Source: Toxorhynchites rutilus septentrionalis (Eukaryota; Arthropoda; Insecta; Diptera; Culicidae). From it: a stretch of 64,000 nucleotides of DNA. The position numbers and the translations under genes were made by a program. The stretch is from assembly GCF_029784135.1 (NCBI RefSeq), contig NC_073745.1, positions 275,134,166 through 275,198,165 of the forward strand, given 5' to 3'. The notes under the pieces are model-generated. The model was not told the origin of the DNA, searched no databases, and saw only the letters and a list, made by a program, of their open reading frames with translations. The first letter of the stretch is position 1, and each line of letters opens with the position of its first letter. Shown piece after piece: positions 48,596 to 58,181 of the stretch.

Positions 48596-48739
48596 CAATC
48601 ACTGTTCATCTCCGAGGCTGGTCCAACGGGTAAGAGATTCAGGATGCTCAAGTGAGCAGTTTTGTCCCCGTCTAGTATTTTCGACGTAGAACTACGTCTT
48701 TCAGAAAGGGTGCCAAATCAGAAAACAGGTCATATCACA

Positions 48740-48905
48740 TAAAAGATAATTTTTCTTTTGTCTCTATTATAGTGACTTTCAACACATTTCGGCCGGTTCG
48801 TCACTTTTACTTCCATTTTTGGAAGAAAGTCGGTACTGAAAGTTGAACTCGTGATCTCTGCGTGAAAGGTATGGATGTTACCACTACGCCAGATCGCCTC
48901 CATGA
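48740..48905 (-). mobile_element. second tRNA-derived SINE family, partial
   Basis: Minus strand GGAGGCGATC then A box TGGCGTAGTGG (48891-48881) and a B-box-like GAGTTCAACT (48850-48841), then CCGGCCGAAATGTGTTG and a tail near 48745. The spacing of the boxes is tRNA-like, but the cloverleaf does not close. It differs in sequence from the Feilai-like copy at 12127. No duplication was found. Confidence 0.55.
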
Positions 48906-49440
48906 AATAAAGTTGACGTTAATAACTATATTCACTGTGAACGAAATCTCATGATTTGCATACCAATCGAATCGGAAATTCTCTAAGATTTGTTTGATAT
49001 GCGATACATTACAATTCGCTAATCTCTGAAAGGTTTAAATTCATGAAAACTGTAAGAACTTCCTTTTTTCTCATACATTTGTTCTTCCGATTTGTGTGCT
49101 AACCCGTATTTCGAATGCTTATAACTCGAACATTTATTAACAGATCGGAAAGATGTTTGCATCAATTGATAGGAAATATTTCTACTCGTCTATCACAATT
49201 AATAAAAAAATTTTTGACGTAGGACTACGTCTTTCATTTCTATACCGGGGTGTAAAATCAAAGTTTCGAAAACGAAAGCGTTACGCCGGAGACCGAGATT
49301 TTGAGCGTTAATAGCTCCTAAACAACTGAACGAAATGGTATGATAAACATTTCATTCGAAAGATAAAATGTCTACGCGTTCTATACTTGTTACTTTTTGA
49401 TCCCAAAACTTGTTTCAGTAGTCTTAAAATTGCTTTCAAA

Positions 49441-51281
49441 AAAATGGGTGGGTTATAACTATGATATAACCGCAAGGTTGACGTGGACCTACCTTAGCTT
49501 AGCAATCATTTGTTTGTATTGATTGAGTTTTTTATTGAATGAAACAATTTACGAATTCAACTGAATTCAATTTAATTGCTGTGTGAGTAAAAAGACTGTA
49601 TAAATGCCATGTAAGGTTAATTCATACATTGTGATAGATTATGTTCTCCACTACAAGTGAATTTAATGACAATCCCTGTACGTTTGGTATGATTCCTAGG
49701 ACAAAATATATGAACGGAAGAATTATCAAACGATTATTTTATTTTACATTTCCCTCTGAAGTTTGCATCTCTCAAGTTTACGTACTTCTCGAACCACTAA
49801 TTTGCTGGATTTGATGAGCTTCAGGCACTCAATTTCGATTTTGACATGTACGTCGAACGCATATTGTATAATCAATAAGCGTTATCGTAGAAAATGGTTT
49901 TCAATATTTTGCCTAACCATCAAATGGTATGCGTAGAAATTCAGTGAGTAGAGGATATGAAGGCATATCCTTCAATGCAATCTTGAATAACCGAGCCAAA
50001 GCGTTGTGTTCGTAGCCGCTTTTGTAATTCGTGTTAGGAGAACGCTTTTTGGAGTGCAAAACAAAACATACGTGTGCAGAAGTATTACCGGCTTGCATGA
50101 ATCAATAACTTCTACTTCTACTTTTTATACTACAAATGCTTTAAACTTGAATGTTCATTCGCCTCTAGTGTCTGCACGATTTTCCCAGGTTCTTAAGTCT
50201 AGAAGACCGTGTTAAGGAAACATATTCTAAACTGTACAAAGGCAAGCGAGTATAAAAGATCTCGCTTTTTGCATTGAAAGCCGATTTCCCCGGACACCTT
50301 GGGCCTGATTCTCGAATACACTTCGCTGTGGAAACGAAATAAACGGCACGCCATTGAACTACGTTTTACGAGTTAGTGAAGTGTCGAAGATAATGATGAG
50401 TTTTCAGGCAGAATGAGCACTTTTCAAATAAAAAATCATTCATGAAAATTAACCTCTTCGTATCAAACTGGTATTCAATGTGAGTGGAAAACTTTGTTTT
50501 CTTCGTGTGATATAATAATCTCATACAAAAATTTAATCTGAAGATAATTTGATTTTATTATGATAAATTTAGTGGGAAACTAATCACGCATCCAGATGTC
50601 GACACCGTACTGTTGTCATCGCGAATGCGTTTCATACCGTTTCCACCGTGAAGTGTATTCGTAGTGTATTCGAGAATCAGGCCCCTTGGCAATTTCCACA
50701 CGCTCCATGGATTTGAAGTCTGTGTTAGGGAAACACATTTCAGTCGGAACAAAAATACCCCCGACTTACACGTATTTGCAATGCCGATTTCCCCCGGGCA
50801 CCTTAGTTTAGAAATTTCTGTTAGGGAACAAAAACTCTCCCTACTTTCATGTATTTGCAATACAGATTTCTCCAACCCTGCTTGGTATGGAAGTCTGTGT
50901 TAGGGAACATATTTCGGTGAGAACAAAAGTCCCCCTACTTCCATGTAGTTGCCATGCCGATTTCCCCAAGGCTGCTTGGTTTTGATGGCTGTGCTGGGGA
51001 AACAGTAATTCGGGCCAATCAAAACGAGGCGGTTAGGGCGTTTAGATAACGCTTAACATTTTACAATTATTCAATTGTTTATCTCATGAAGAATAACATT
51101 TCATTGACTGCGATAGATGCGTAGAAATATTCACTTTCGATTGATGCAAACATCTTTCCGATCCAGTAAGAAATGTTTAAGTTATAAGCATTCGAAATCT
51201 TGCATTTTTTCCTGCATGTTCTGTGTTTAGGTTTTCATTTTACCCCCTATATATTCCGGTTAGACGTAGTCCCACGTCAAC
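49441..51281 (-). mobile_element. GACGTAGG-family element nested in a related copy
   Basis: Left end GGGTTATAACTATGATATAACC (hairpin, split over 49450-49471) plus box 49480-49493; right end ATTCCGGTTAGACGTAGTCC with box 51263-51278. At 20930-20950 the uninterrupted sequence TGCTTTCAAAACAGGCTATT shows the empty site. About 1.84 kb, containing 90-bp repeats and the GGCCTGATTC MITE. No transposase seen; no clear target duplication beyond A residues. Confidence 0.55.
50302..50683. mobile_element. MITE with GGCCTGATTCTCGAATACAC termini
   Basis: Left GGCCTGATTCTCGAATACAC and its inverse at the right end (GTGTATTCGAGAATCAGGCC), flanked by CCTTG at 50297-50301 and 50684-50688. It interrupts a 90-bp repeat. 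382 bp, non-coding. Confidence 0.8.
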
Positions 51282-51296
51282 AGGCTATTGAAATCA

Positions 51297-51341
51297 CCAA
51301 TCGGTATATAAGCGAGCGCCGCTCGGGAATCCACTCAGTTC
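51297..51341 (+). promoter_or_regulatory. pol II core promoter in repeat (copy 3)
   Basis: CCAAT 51297-51301, TATATAAG 51305-51312, initiator TCAGTTC 51335-51341; same spacing as the copy at 20960-21004. Confidence 0.65.
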
Positions 51342-52729
51342 TAATTGAACAGCGATTGGAGCATGTTGTCGCTGTTGTGGTGAAGCTCTTCGTTTATCAT
51401 GAAAGCGCGGATGAACGGTGTCACCAAGAGCCTGTTTGTGCACCCTAGGCCAGAAGGGTATCCATCAGGAGGAGAGTGATGCCACAAACGGCTCCCCGGG
51501 AAGACATCGCTACACACACATACACGCGCGGAGTTCTTTTCGTTTGGATGTCATTCAGCATCGAGAAAGTTCCGGAAAGATCTAATCATTTCTGGAAAAT
51601 AATCTGCCAGTTCCTCTGGGAATTTAAAATTACATTCATATGAAAGAGTTTATTTTAATGTTTTCTATCCATGTAACACTGTGACCAAATACATTTGGTT
51701 TTGTGATTTTTCAATCAATCGCAATTAACAGGATAGCTTCTGAAGATTATTCTTCCCCATCAGTAGGATATTTCCGTATCCAATATTGTATGCGCCCGCA
51801 ATCGATTATTGCTCAGTCGCCGAAAGTTCCGAGCTCAGAGAGTTCATTCCCCTCTAGTTTGCCTTCCAAATTGCCATCGTAAACCACACCTTCTCTCGAT
51901 TTAATCACACACAAAAAGCATACATAAGCAATATTCTGGTGGTGAGACACATTCATTTTTCGTGAGGACATCGACAAGACAACATCGTTGCCTAACGTGC
52001 TGGAGGAGGTGGACGGCGAAGGATCGACACATACACGCGCAGAATTCTTTCCGTTTGGATGCTATTCAGCATCGAGAAAGTTCCGGAAAGATCTAATCAT
52101 TGCTGGAAAATAATCTGCCAGTTCCTCTGGGAATTTAAAAATACATTCATGTGAAAGAGTTTATTTGAATGTTTTCTATCCATGTAACACAGTGACCAAA
52201 TATTTTTCAATCAAGTACTATTAACAGGTGGTTATCGAGTTAGTATTAACCACTGGTGCGCTTCCAGTATCGAGGAAAATGTGGAAATATCTAATCGTTG
52301 CTGGAAAATAATCTGCCAGTTCCCCTTGGAATTGAAAATTACATTCAAGCGAAAGAGTTTATTTTAATGTCTTCTATCCATAAAATATCCATATAATACA
52401 TTTGGGTTTGTGATTTGTCAATCAAGTACAGTTAGCAGGTTAGCTTCTGAAGATTATTCTTCAGAACAAGGTTTTTCGTATCCTATATTGGATGCATAAA
52501 ACCTTGTGCCTCCAACGTAACGTTCTCGTTTTCGAAGTGCCCCAAATATTCATTTATTCATTCATTCAGAATGGATTTAGATTCAACTTCAAACAAATGA
52601 TCTCTAAATCAACGATAGTCCTACGTCACTTCCTGTTTTTTCATGAGATAAACAATTGAATAACTGTAAAATGTCAAGCGTTATTTAAACGCCCTAACTG
52701 CCAAGTTTCGATTGACCCGATTTACGGTT

Positions 52730-52940
52730 TCCCCAAAACAGGCTTCATAATCGATGTGCCTGGTTCCCTAACACGGACTTCAAAATTAATGTGCCTGGGG
52801 GAATCCGCTTTGCAAATACATACAAATCGGGGGTATTTTTTGGTGTTGAGTACTTTTGTACTCGCTTGTCGTTGTGCAGACCGTCATATGTTACCCTTAA
52901 ACGTACTTTTAAACTGAGAAGCCTGGGAAAATCGTCATTT
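52730..52940 (+). repeat. 90-bp repeat block
   Basis: Two to three degenerate units (CCCTAACACGGACTTC, GGGGGTATTTTTTGG form) in the order seen at 20240-20420. Confidence 0.6.
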
Positions 52941-53239
52941 TAGGTACTACCGATGAATGAATTTTCGCGGTTCGAGAACTACGTAAACATGAAATGTGCA
53001 ATAATTTCAGGGGGAAATATAAAATACAATGATCGTTTGACAATTCTTCCGTTAACATATTTTGATAGTCGTAGGCATCATATTATACGTAAAAGAACGT
53101 TCATCAAATTCATTTGTACCGAAGAACATAATCTATTACAAAAATTTCTATGCATTCTAAAATAATATTCGAAGTGGTAAACAAGTGGATTGCATAACAT
53201 AATTGCGTAGTTCAACATCGAAAATATGCGGTCGTGTCC

Positions 53240-54380
53240 TAGATACAACCCCTCACAATTTTTCCATCTTTTTAGCTTTAGAGCTCTTTTTTAGCCTCTG
53301 TGAAGTTGCCACGTACCATTATGACTAGATCATCGGCAAAGCCCACAAGCCCACAAGCCCACAAACGAATCGTCGTCCTTTTTAAGGGAACTTCATCAGT
53401 TCGAGTGGTCTTTTGCCAGTCTTATTGAGTCTAGCAACGATTGGAGTATTTTCAATGCTTCCGCAGTTATATACTCAGGATTTTCGTTTGGATCGTCTCA
53501 GTTCTCTGCTGTACTCAGATGGAGCGCTTTTGTATGGAGATCAGTCCAAAGTATTTTTTGCTGTTGAACAGTTTTCGCGCTGTTTAGCGAAGCCGTTCGA
53601 GCCTTTTATTCCACCAAAGAACATTTCTTGTTGAAGAATCTCTTCTTAGTAGGTAATTTTTTCGAAGCTGATTCAAGCTGCTGGATCGACCTTATTTCTG
53701 AGTTTAGAGTTTATGACTCGAGTTCAAGGGAACACCGATCCCAGTTTGTTGTTTTTGGGATCTCGGTATTCCCTCTGAACTGTCATGCCACATGTTTGTA
53801 CACGTTTGAATAGCTTGTATTTCAGCTTGAAAAACCGTAGGGGACTGCCCCATTGGAATTGACATGTCGATTCCTGGTCCAGTAATCCCAGCTTCTGTAG
53901 ATTTACTAGCTTTAGACCCATCGGTATAAAACACGAGGGATTCTGGACGAGTTTCAGGACCACCTTCTTCCCATTCGCTGTGATAGAATTCAACAACTTT
54001 GAAGGGAACACTGAAGTTTATTTTTGTGTTCGTTCGTTTGTTCTTTGTTTTAAAGACGATTTAAGCTTTTCAGTTCATTCGCTTCTAAGCTTATTTTTGT
54101 GTTTCCATCCAGTCTTCATTTATAATTACTATAGTGTCCAGTTGAAAATCATTCAGGGTTTGTAAATGTTCTGAGATCTTCTTCTGAAAATGTTTTACGC
54201 GTTTCAACCTGAGAGCACCTTTTCCTCTAGAAGGTGCACATATTGGTGCAAGAGTAAAAGGTAAAAAAGAGCATCTTGGAGGGTGCGCTGGGCATTGTTC
54301 CAGTTATTAGGTTTGATGTCCCTCCACCGATATGGTAAAGCATTGTCCACTCAGAATCCGTACAGAAGAAATCACTTATA
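53240..54380 (-). pseudogene. rearranged RNase H-bearing LINE fragments
   Basis: A minus frame at 53934-53704 begins FYTDGSKAS and has FQAEIQAIQTC, two RNase H active-site motifs; upstream coding (VPFKVVEFYHSEWEEGGPET) reaches about 54010 and continues past an inserted SINE tail to about 54360. A reverse transcriptase core GFADDLVIMV lies at about 53355-53325, downstream of RNase H on this strand, which is the reverse of the order in an intact element. The region is therefore at least two fragments. A triple GCCCACAA repeat sits at 53340-53362. Confidence 0.65.
54031..54090 (-). mobile_element. 60-bp SINE tail insertion in LINE relic
   Basis: Minus orientation: AGAAGCGAATGAACTGAAAA then a degenerate AAC/AAG tail, flanked by TTATTTTTGTGTT at 54018-54030 and 54091-54103. 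Confidence 0.75.
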
Positions 54381-55022
54381 TGTATCATGGAAATGGAATG
54401 ACTTGGGAAAAAGGTTTACTAATCAGAACGAAGATACTTTATTGCACTTTTAAAGACAAATAACATTAAAATGCTTCTTTTCGTTTCTGATATAACTACG
54501 CACTTTCCTTGAAATGCAAACCATCAAACGATGCACATAGTATCAACCTCTTTGGCAAGTTTTTTTAAAATCTGATCATCTGTGCAATATCCCGAGTTCT
54601 TCCACCAGTTTTCTTAGGCTTCCACTTCATAATTGCTCAATATTTGTACTTATAGCAGCCACTTTACCTCCATGTTTAACAGAACCATCGAATAATTGCA
54701 GAAACGCCGTATTACACATTTTGAACGTTTGTATGAATATTTTTGTTGTGATTTCACCGATTTCACGATACCGCACAATCGTTTCCAGTCGTTCCAATCC
54801 ACATGTGTTTACGTTATTGACATCTGTTTGAATAAAATTGCACAATCAATTGTCACATATATCGAATTCCATATCGAACTTTTGCCACATGGGTTTGTTT
54901 ACGTTCCGTAGCAACCGGCATCGTTATGAATTGTTGGTTTCGCGTAGAACTGTTTCAATCCCATATTTTCAGATTATTCCTAACAAGTGTGTCATGAACC
55001 TGTGGTTACTAGTTTTTCCGTG

Positions 55023-56187
55023 ATGGATTCGGTTCAGATGATAGCTCACATCGAAAAGTCCTTGGACTACTCGATCTTCGACGTTAAATGGATTCCTTGC
55101 TCTGCAAAGTTTGTAGTGATCGGATCGAAACCTAAAGGCACCGGCATACTGCAAATTTACGAACTGAACCGTGGTGAGCTGGAAAAGGTAACTGAGGTGG
55201 AGAAGGCTGAATCCTTCAAATGTTGTTCGTTTGGTGCCTCATCATTGCGGGAAAGCCATCTGGCAATAGGTGATTTCGTTGGAAAGCTGGCAATCTATGA
55301 TCTGGAGCGTTTGCGTGAGCCGGTTTACGAGGTGGATGCCCATTCAGGAATAATAAACGCGTTGGATGCCATGGGGGGAATATCACCGAACTACGGAGCA
55401 CCGGAGATTGTTACAGGTGGTAGAGATGGTTCTGTGAAAGTTTGGGATCCCAGACAAAAAGAGGTGCCAGTGGCCCACATTAGTGCCGTTGGCGATGATC
55501 CGGCAGCAAAGCGTGATTGCTGGACGGTGGGCTTTGGAAACTCTTATAATCAAGTTGAACGCTCGGTTGTAGCCGGTTATGATAACGGTGACGTCAAACT
55601 GATAGATCTCCGGATAATGAAAGAACGTTGGACTACAAATGTTAAGAACGGAGTTTGTGGCGTTGAATTTGATCGTAAGGATATAGACATGAACAAACTA
55701 GCTGTGTGCACATTAGAAGGTGGCTTGCACGTGTTCGATATGAGGACTCAACATGCGGAGAAAGGATTTGCCCAGTTAACGGAGAAAAACGCAGGCAAAT
55801 CTCTGGGGTCTAATGGAGTTATCAGTGGATCAAAATCCACTGTTTGGGCGGTGAAACATCTACCTCAAAATCGTGACATATTTGCGTCATGTGGTGGAGC
55901 TGGAAACATTCGTTTGTGGCTTTAGTAAGTGTTGCATTCCTGATGGATCTTTGAAATATTGTCATTAATGTATTTCCAGTCACTATCCTGACAAACGCGT
56001 GAAAACGAATGCTAGCGGTGAGCAACAAGGCGTAATTGGGTCGTTGGAAATGTTGAATGCAACCACATTATCTACGCAGCCTGTTCATGCGTTTGATTGG
56101 AGCCCTGACCGCCAAGGTTTAGCTGTGTGTGGAGCCTTTGACCAAACAGTACGAGTTTTAGTTACGACTAATATCAATCTTCACTGA
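55023..56187 (+). CDS. WDR92: WD repeat protein 92 / dynein axonemal assembly factor 10
   Basis: Exons 55023-55924 and 55980-56187 are joined across a 55-bp intron (GTAAGT, TTTCCAG), giving 369 residues; human WDR92 has 357. It is colinear with the human protein throughout: [20 protein letters not shown] at the N-terminus, [70 protein letters not shown], and [20 protein letters not shown] near the end. It folds as a WD40 propeller and in other species binds R2TP-type Hsp90 co-chaperones during axonemal dynein preassembly in the cytoplasm. The start is the first in-frame ATG after an upstream stop. A short extra loop ([11 protein letters not shown]) before [11 protein letters not shown] is absent from the human protein. 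Also called DNAAF10 or Monad. Confidence 0.96.
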
Positions 56188-56760
56188 ATACAATATGTTA
56201 TGCTACTGATTCGGTATTCTCCTTTGTAAAATGGTCATTGTATGTCTTTCAAACATTTCCATTAAGGTATATTTTTAGAATTTGTAATATACAGAACGAG
56301 AGAAGGTCTAAAATAGATTCTCCTTATTCACGTCATCTTTTGTAAGAGGTGACGAGTAATCGCTGTTCATCGATAGCTGGAGTCTTGTCTGCTTCTTCAT
56401 TATTTCATTATCTCGTTCGTCAAATCATTTCCTGACTCACACGTAGCTTCTCCTTTAGGTGTTCGAGCGTGCTTTACACCCCCACCTAAGCTTTTTTTTC
56501 GATGTGTTAATTCTAATCCGCTTGTTGTATTAGTCCAGGTTGTGCACCTTTTACGAAATCTTTCAGTAAATGGACATCATAAAATGGGCCCTACTATAGA
56601 AATCGAGTCAATAAGAATTTTGCTCGTTTTAGAGGCGAATGAACTGAAAAGTTACCATCGACCGATTGAAAGCTATCAATGCAAGTGTCATAATTTTAGA
56701 GTTGTTTGGTTTGCGTCCTTGATATTTTCCTTTGGGAAACATTTCAGAAACGTTTAAATA
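56188..56760. other. 3' flank with SINE-tail and MITE traces
   Basis: GGGCCCTACTATAGAAATCG at 56586 resembles the end at 59184 (GGGCCTTATTATAGAAATTG). TTTTAGAGGCGAATGAACTG at 56629 is a SINE-tail fragment without a visible AAG tail. No gene. Confidence 0.4.
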
Positions 56761-58041
56761 TTAGGCTGTCAAAAAAGTCCTGCGGTATTTTTTTTGAATT
56801 TTCATTTGATCATAAAATTAGTTACAATCATCTGTTTTAAGTCAAATATGCGCCGTTTTGTTCGATGACTTGTTCCCAACGAGATGCCAACTGCATAATA
56901 CCTCTGTTATAGAAGCTCGCTTCCTTATTGGCAAAAAACTCGGATAGCCAATTTTCACAGGCCTCTTTTGTGGCTAACTACTGACTACCTAGCTCGTTCG
57001 CCATGGACAAAAACAGGTGGTAGTCACTTGGTGCAAGGTCCGGACTATACGGCGGATGCAAAAGAACCTCCCATCCGAGCTCCCGGAGCTTCTGGCGCGT
57101 CACCAAAGAACTGTGTGGCCTGGCGTTGTCCTGATGGAAGACAATGCGGCCTCTGTTTATCAAAGATGGCCTCTTCTTCATGAGTGCTACCTTCAAGCGG
57201 TCCAGTTGTTGGCAGTACAGGTCCGAATTGAGCGTTTGGCCATAGGGAAGCAGCTCGTAGATTATTCCTTGACAATTCCACCAAACACACAGCAGAACCT
57301 TTCTGGCCGTTAATGAGGGCTTGGCCACCGTCTGAGCCGCTTCAGCGGGCTTCGACCACGACCGTTTGCGCTTCACGTTGTCGTAAGTGACCCACTTTTC
57401 ATCGCCAGTCACCATCCGCTTCAGAAACGGGTCGATTTTGTTGCGATTCAGCAGCGATTCACATGTGTCGATACGGTCAAAGATGTTTTTTTTGCGTCAA
57501 CGTGTGTGGCACCCATACATCCAGCTTCTTTGTGAATCCAAGCTTCTTCAAATTGTTAACAACGGTTTGATGACTTATCCCTAGCTCTTGGCCGATGCTA
57601 CGGCTGCTACTATGCCGGTCTTTCTCGGCTAATTCAGCGATTTTGTCGCAATTTTCGACGACAGGCCTTCCGGAGCGTGGCACATCTTCGACGACCTCTA
57701 CACCAGAACGAAAACGTTGAAACCATCGTTGTGCGGTGGAAATGGAAACTGTATCGGGTCCATAAACTGCACAAATCTTATTAGCAGCTTGAGATGCATT
57801 TTTGCCTTTGTCATAGTAGTACTGTAAAATATGTCGGATTTTCTCTTTATTTTGCTCCATATTTGCGACATTATAACTCACGAACGACTTAACCAAACAA
57901 AACACTGTCAAGGACTATATTATAGCGCAAAAATACCTTTCCAACAAGCTATAGTATGACTCGATACATTGAATACAACTAGAACTACGCGCTTACAACG
58001 ACGTCTCGCGGAAATACCGCAGGACTTTTTTGACAGCCTAA
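56761..58041 (-). mobile_element. mariner transposon, nearly intact
   Basis: 1281 bp with perfect inverted termini of about 30 bp beginning TTAGGCTGTCAAAAAAGTCC, flanked by the TA duplication (56759-56760 and 58042-58043). It contains one transposase gene with two lesions. Perfect termini and few lesions suggest a recent insertion. Confidence 0.95.
56837..57860 (-). pseudogene. mariner transposase with one frameshift and one stop
   Basis: Starts at ATG 57860 (MEQNKEKIRHILQYYYDKGK) and ends at TAA 56837-56839; about 340 residues if one extra base is discounted, near the 345 usual for mariner. The N-terminal helix-turn-helix pair includes VSISTAQRWFQRFRSG and SIGQELGISHQTVVNNLKKL. The D34D triad is in TGDEKWV, FHQDNARPH and YSPDLAPSDYHLF, with 34 residues between second and third aspartate. 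A run of 8 A near 57487-57494 shifts the frame by one after LTQKK, and a TAG stop follows NELGSQ at 56978. All catalytic residues remain. Confidence 0.92.
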
Positions 58042-58181
58042 TATTTATATGTAATTTCAACACATAAATTTCGAGCTAGGTAACAGATTATCTCGATTTA
58101 CAAATTAGGAAATTTTGCTCGGTGTGATAGTGATAGTGATTGTTTCGTAATTGTATAGTGATTCGCGATTCGATTTATATA

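Larger units (their letters stand above)
46690..48675 (-). pseudogene. RNase H-bearing LINE relic (I/LOA/R1 group)
   Basis: Minus strand, 5' to 3': NLLPVGPASEMNSDW (up to 48651), MEPRANYDIPYRVIEHSRSV (47760), RNase H motifs FCTDESKK, FQAEIAAIME and IFSDSQTAFKALN (47700-47440), then QLYWIPGHCGIEGNERADKL (about 47390-47330), SELKKWEDREVSLNWMAVE (about 47250-47200) and the C-terminal MGLSQADICHFCSAKNETS (46939 on). Conserved RNase H acids D, E, D are present. Two DNA elements interrupt it, at 47073 and 47766. The upstream reverse transcriptase is missing; the left neighbour at 48683 is a GACGTAGG-type box. Confidence 0.8.
49216..52628 (+). repeat. single-unit counterpart of the array element
   Basis: It starts at GACGTAGGACTACGTC with the same downstream sequence as 20718 (CTATACCGGGGTGTAAAATC). 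It is interrupted at 49440 and resumes at about 51280 with CAGGCTATTGAAATCACCAA, carries the promoter, one diverged pair of array modules (51500-52480) and closes at the box 52613-52628. It shows the pre-amplification structure. Confidence 0.7.

Noticed and set aside
48830..48905. A tRNA gene on the minus strand
   Set aside because: The cloverleaf does not close and the B box is imperfect; better explained as a SINE head.
56968..57584. Plus-strand open frames within the mariner
   Set aside because: Antisense to the transposase, no independent motif.
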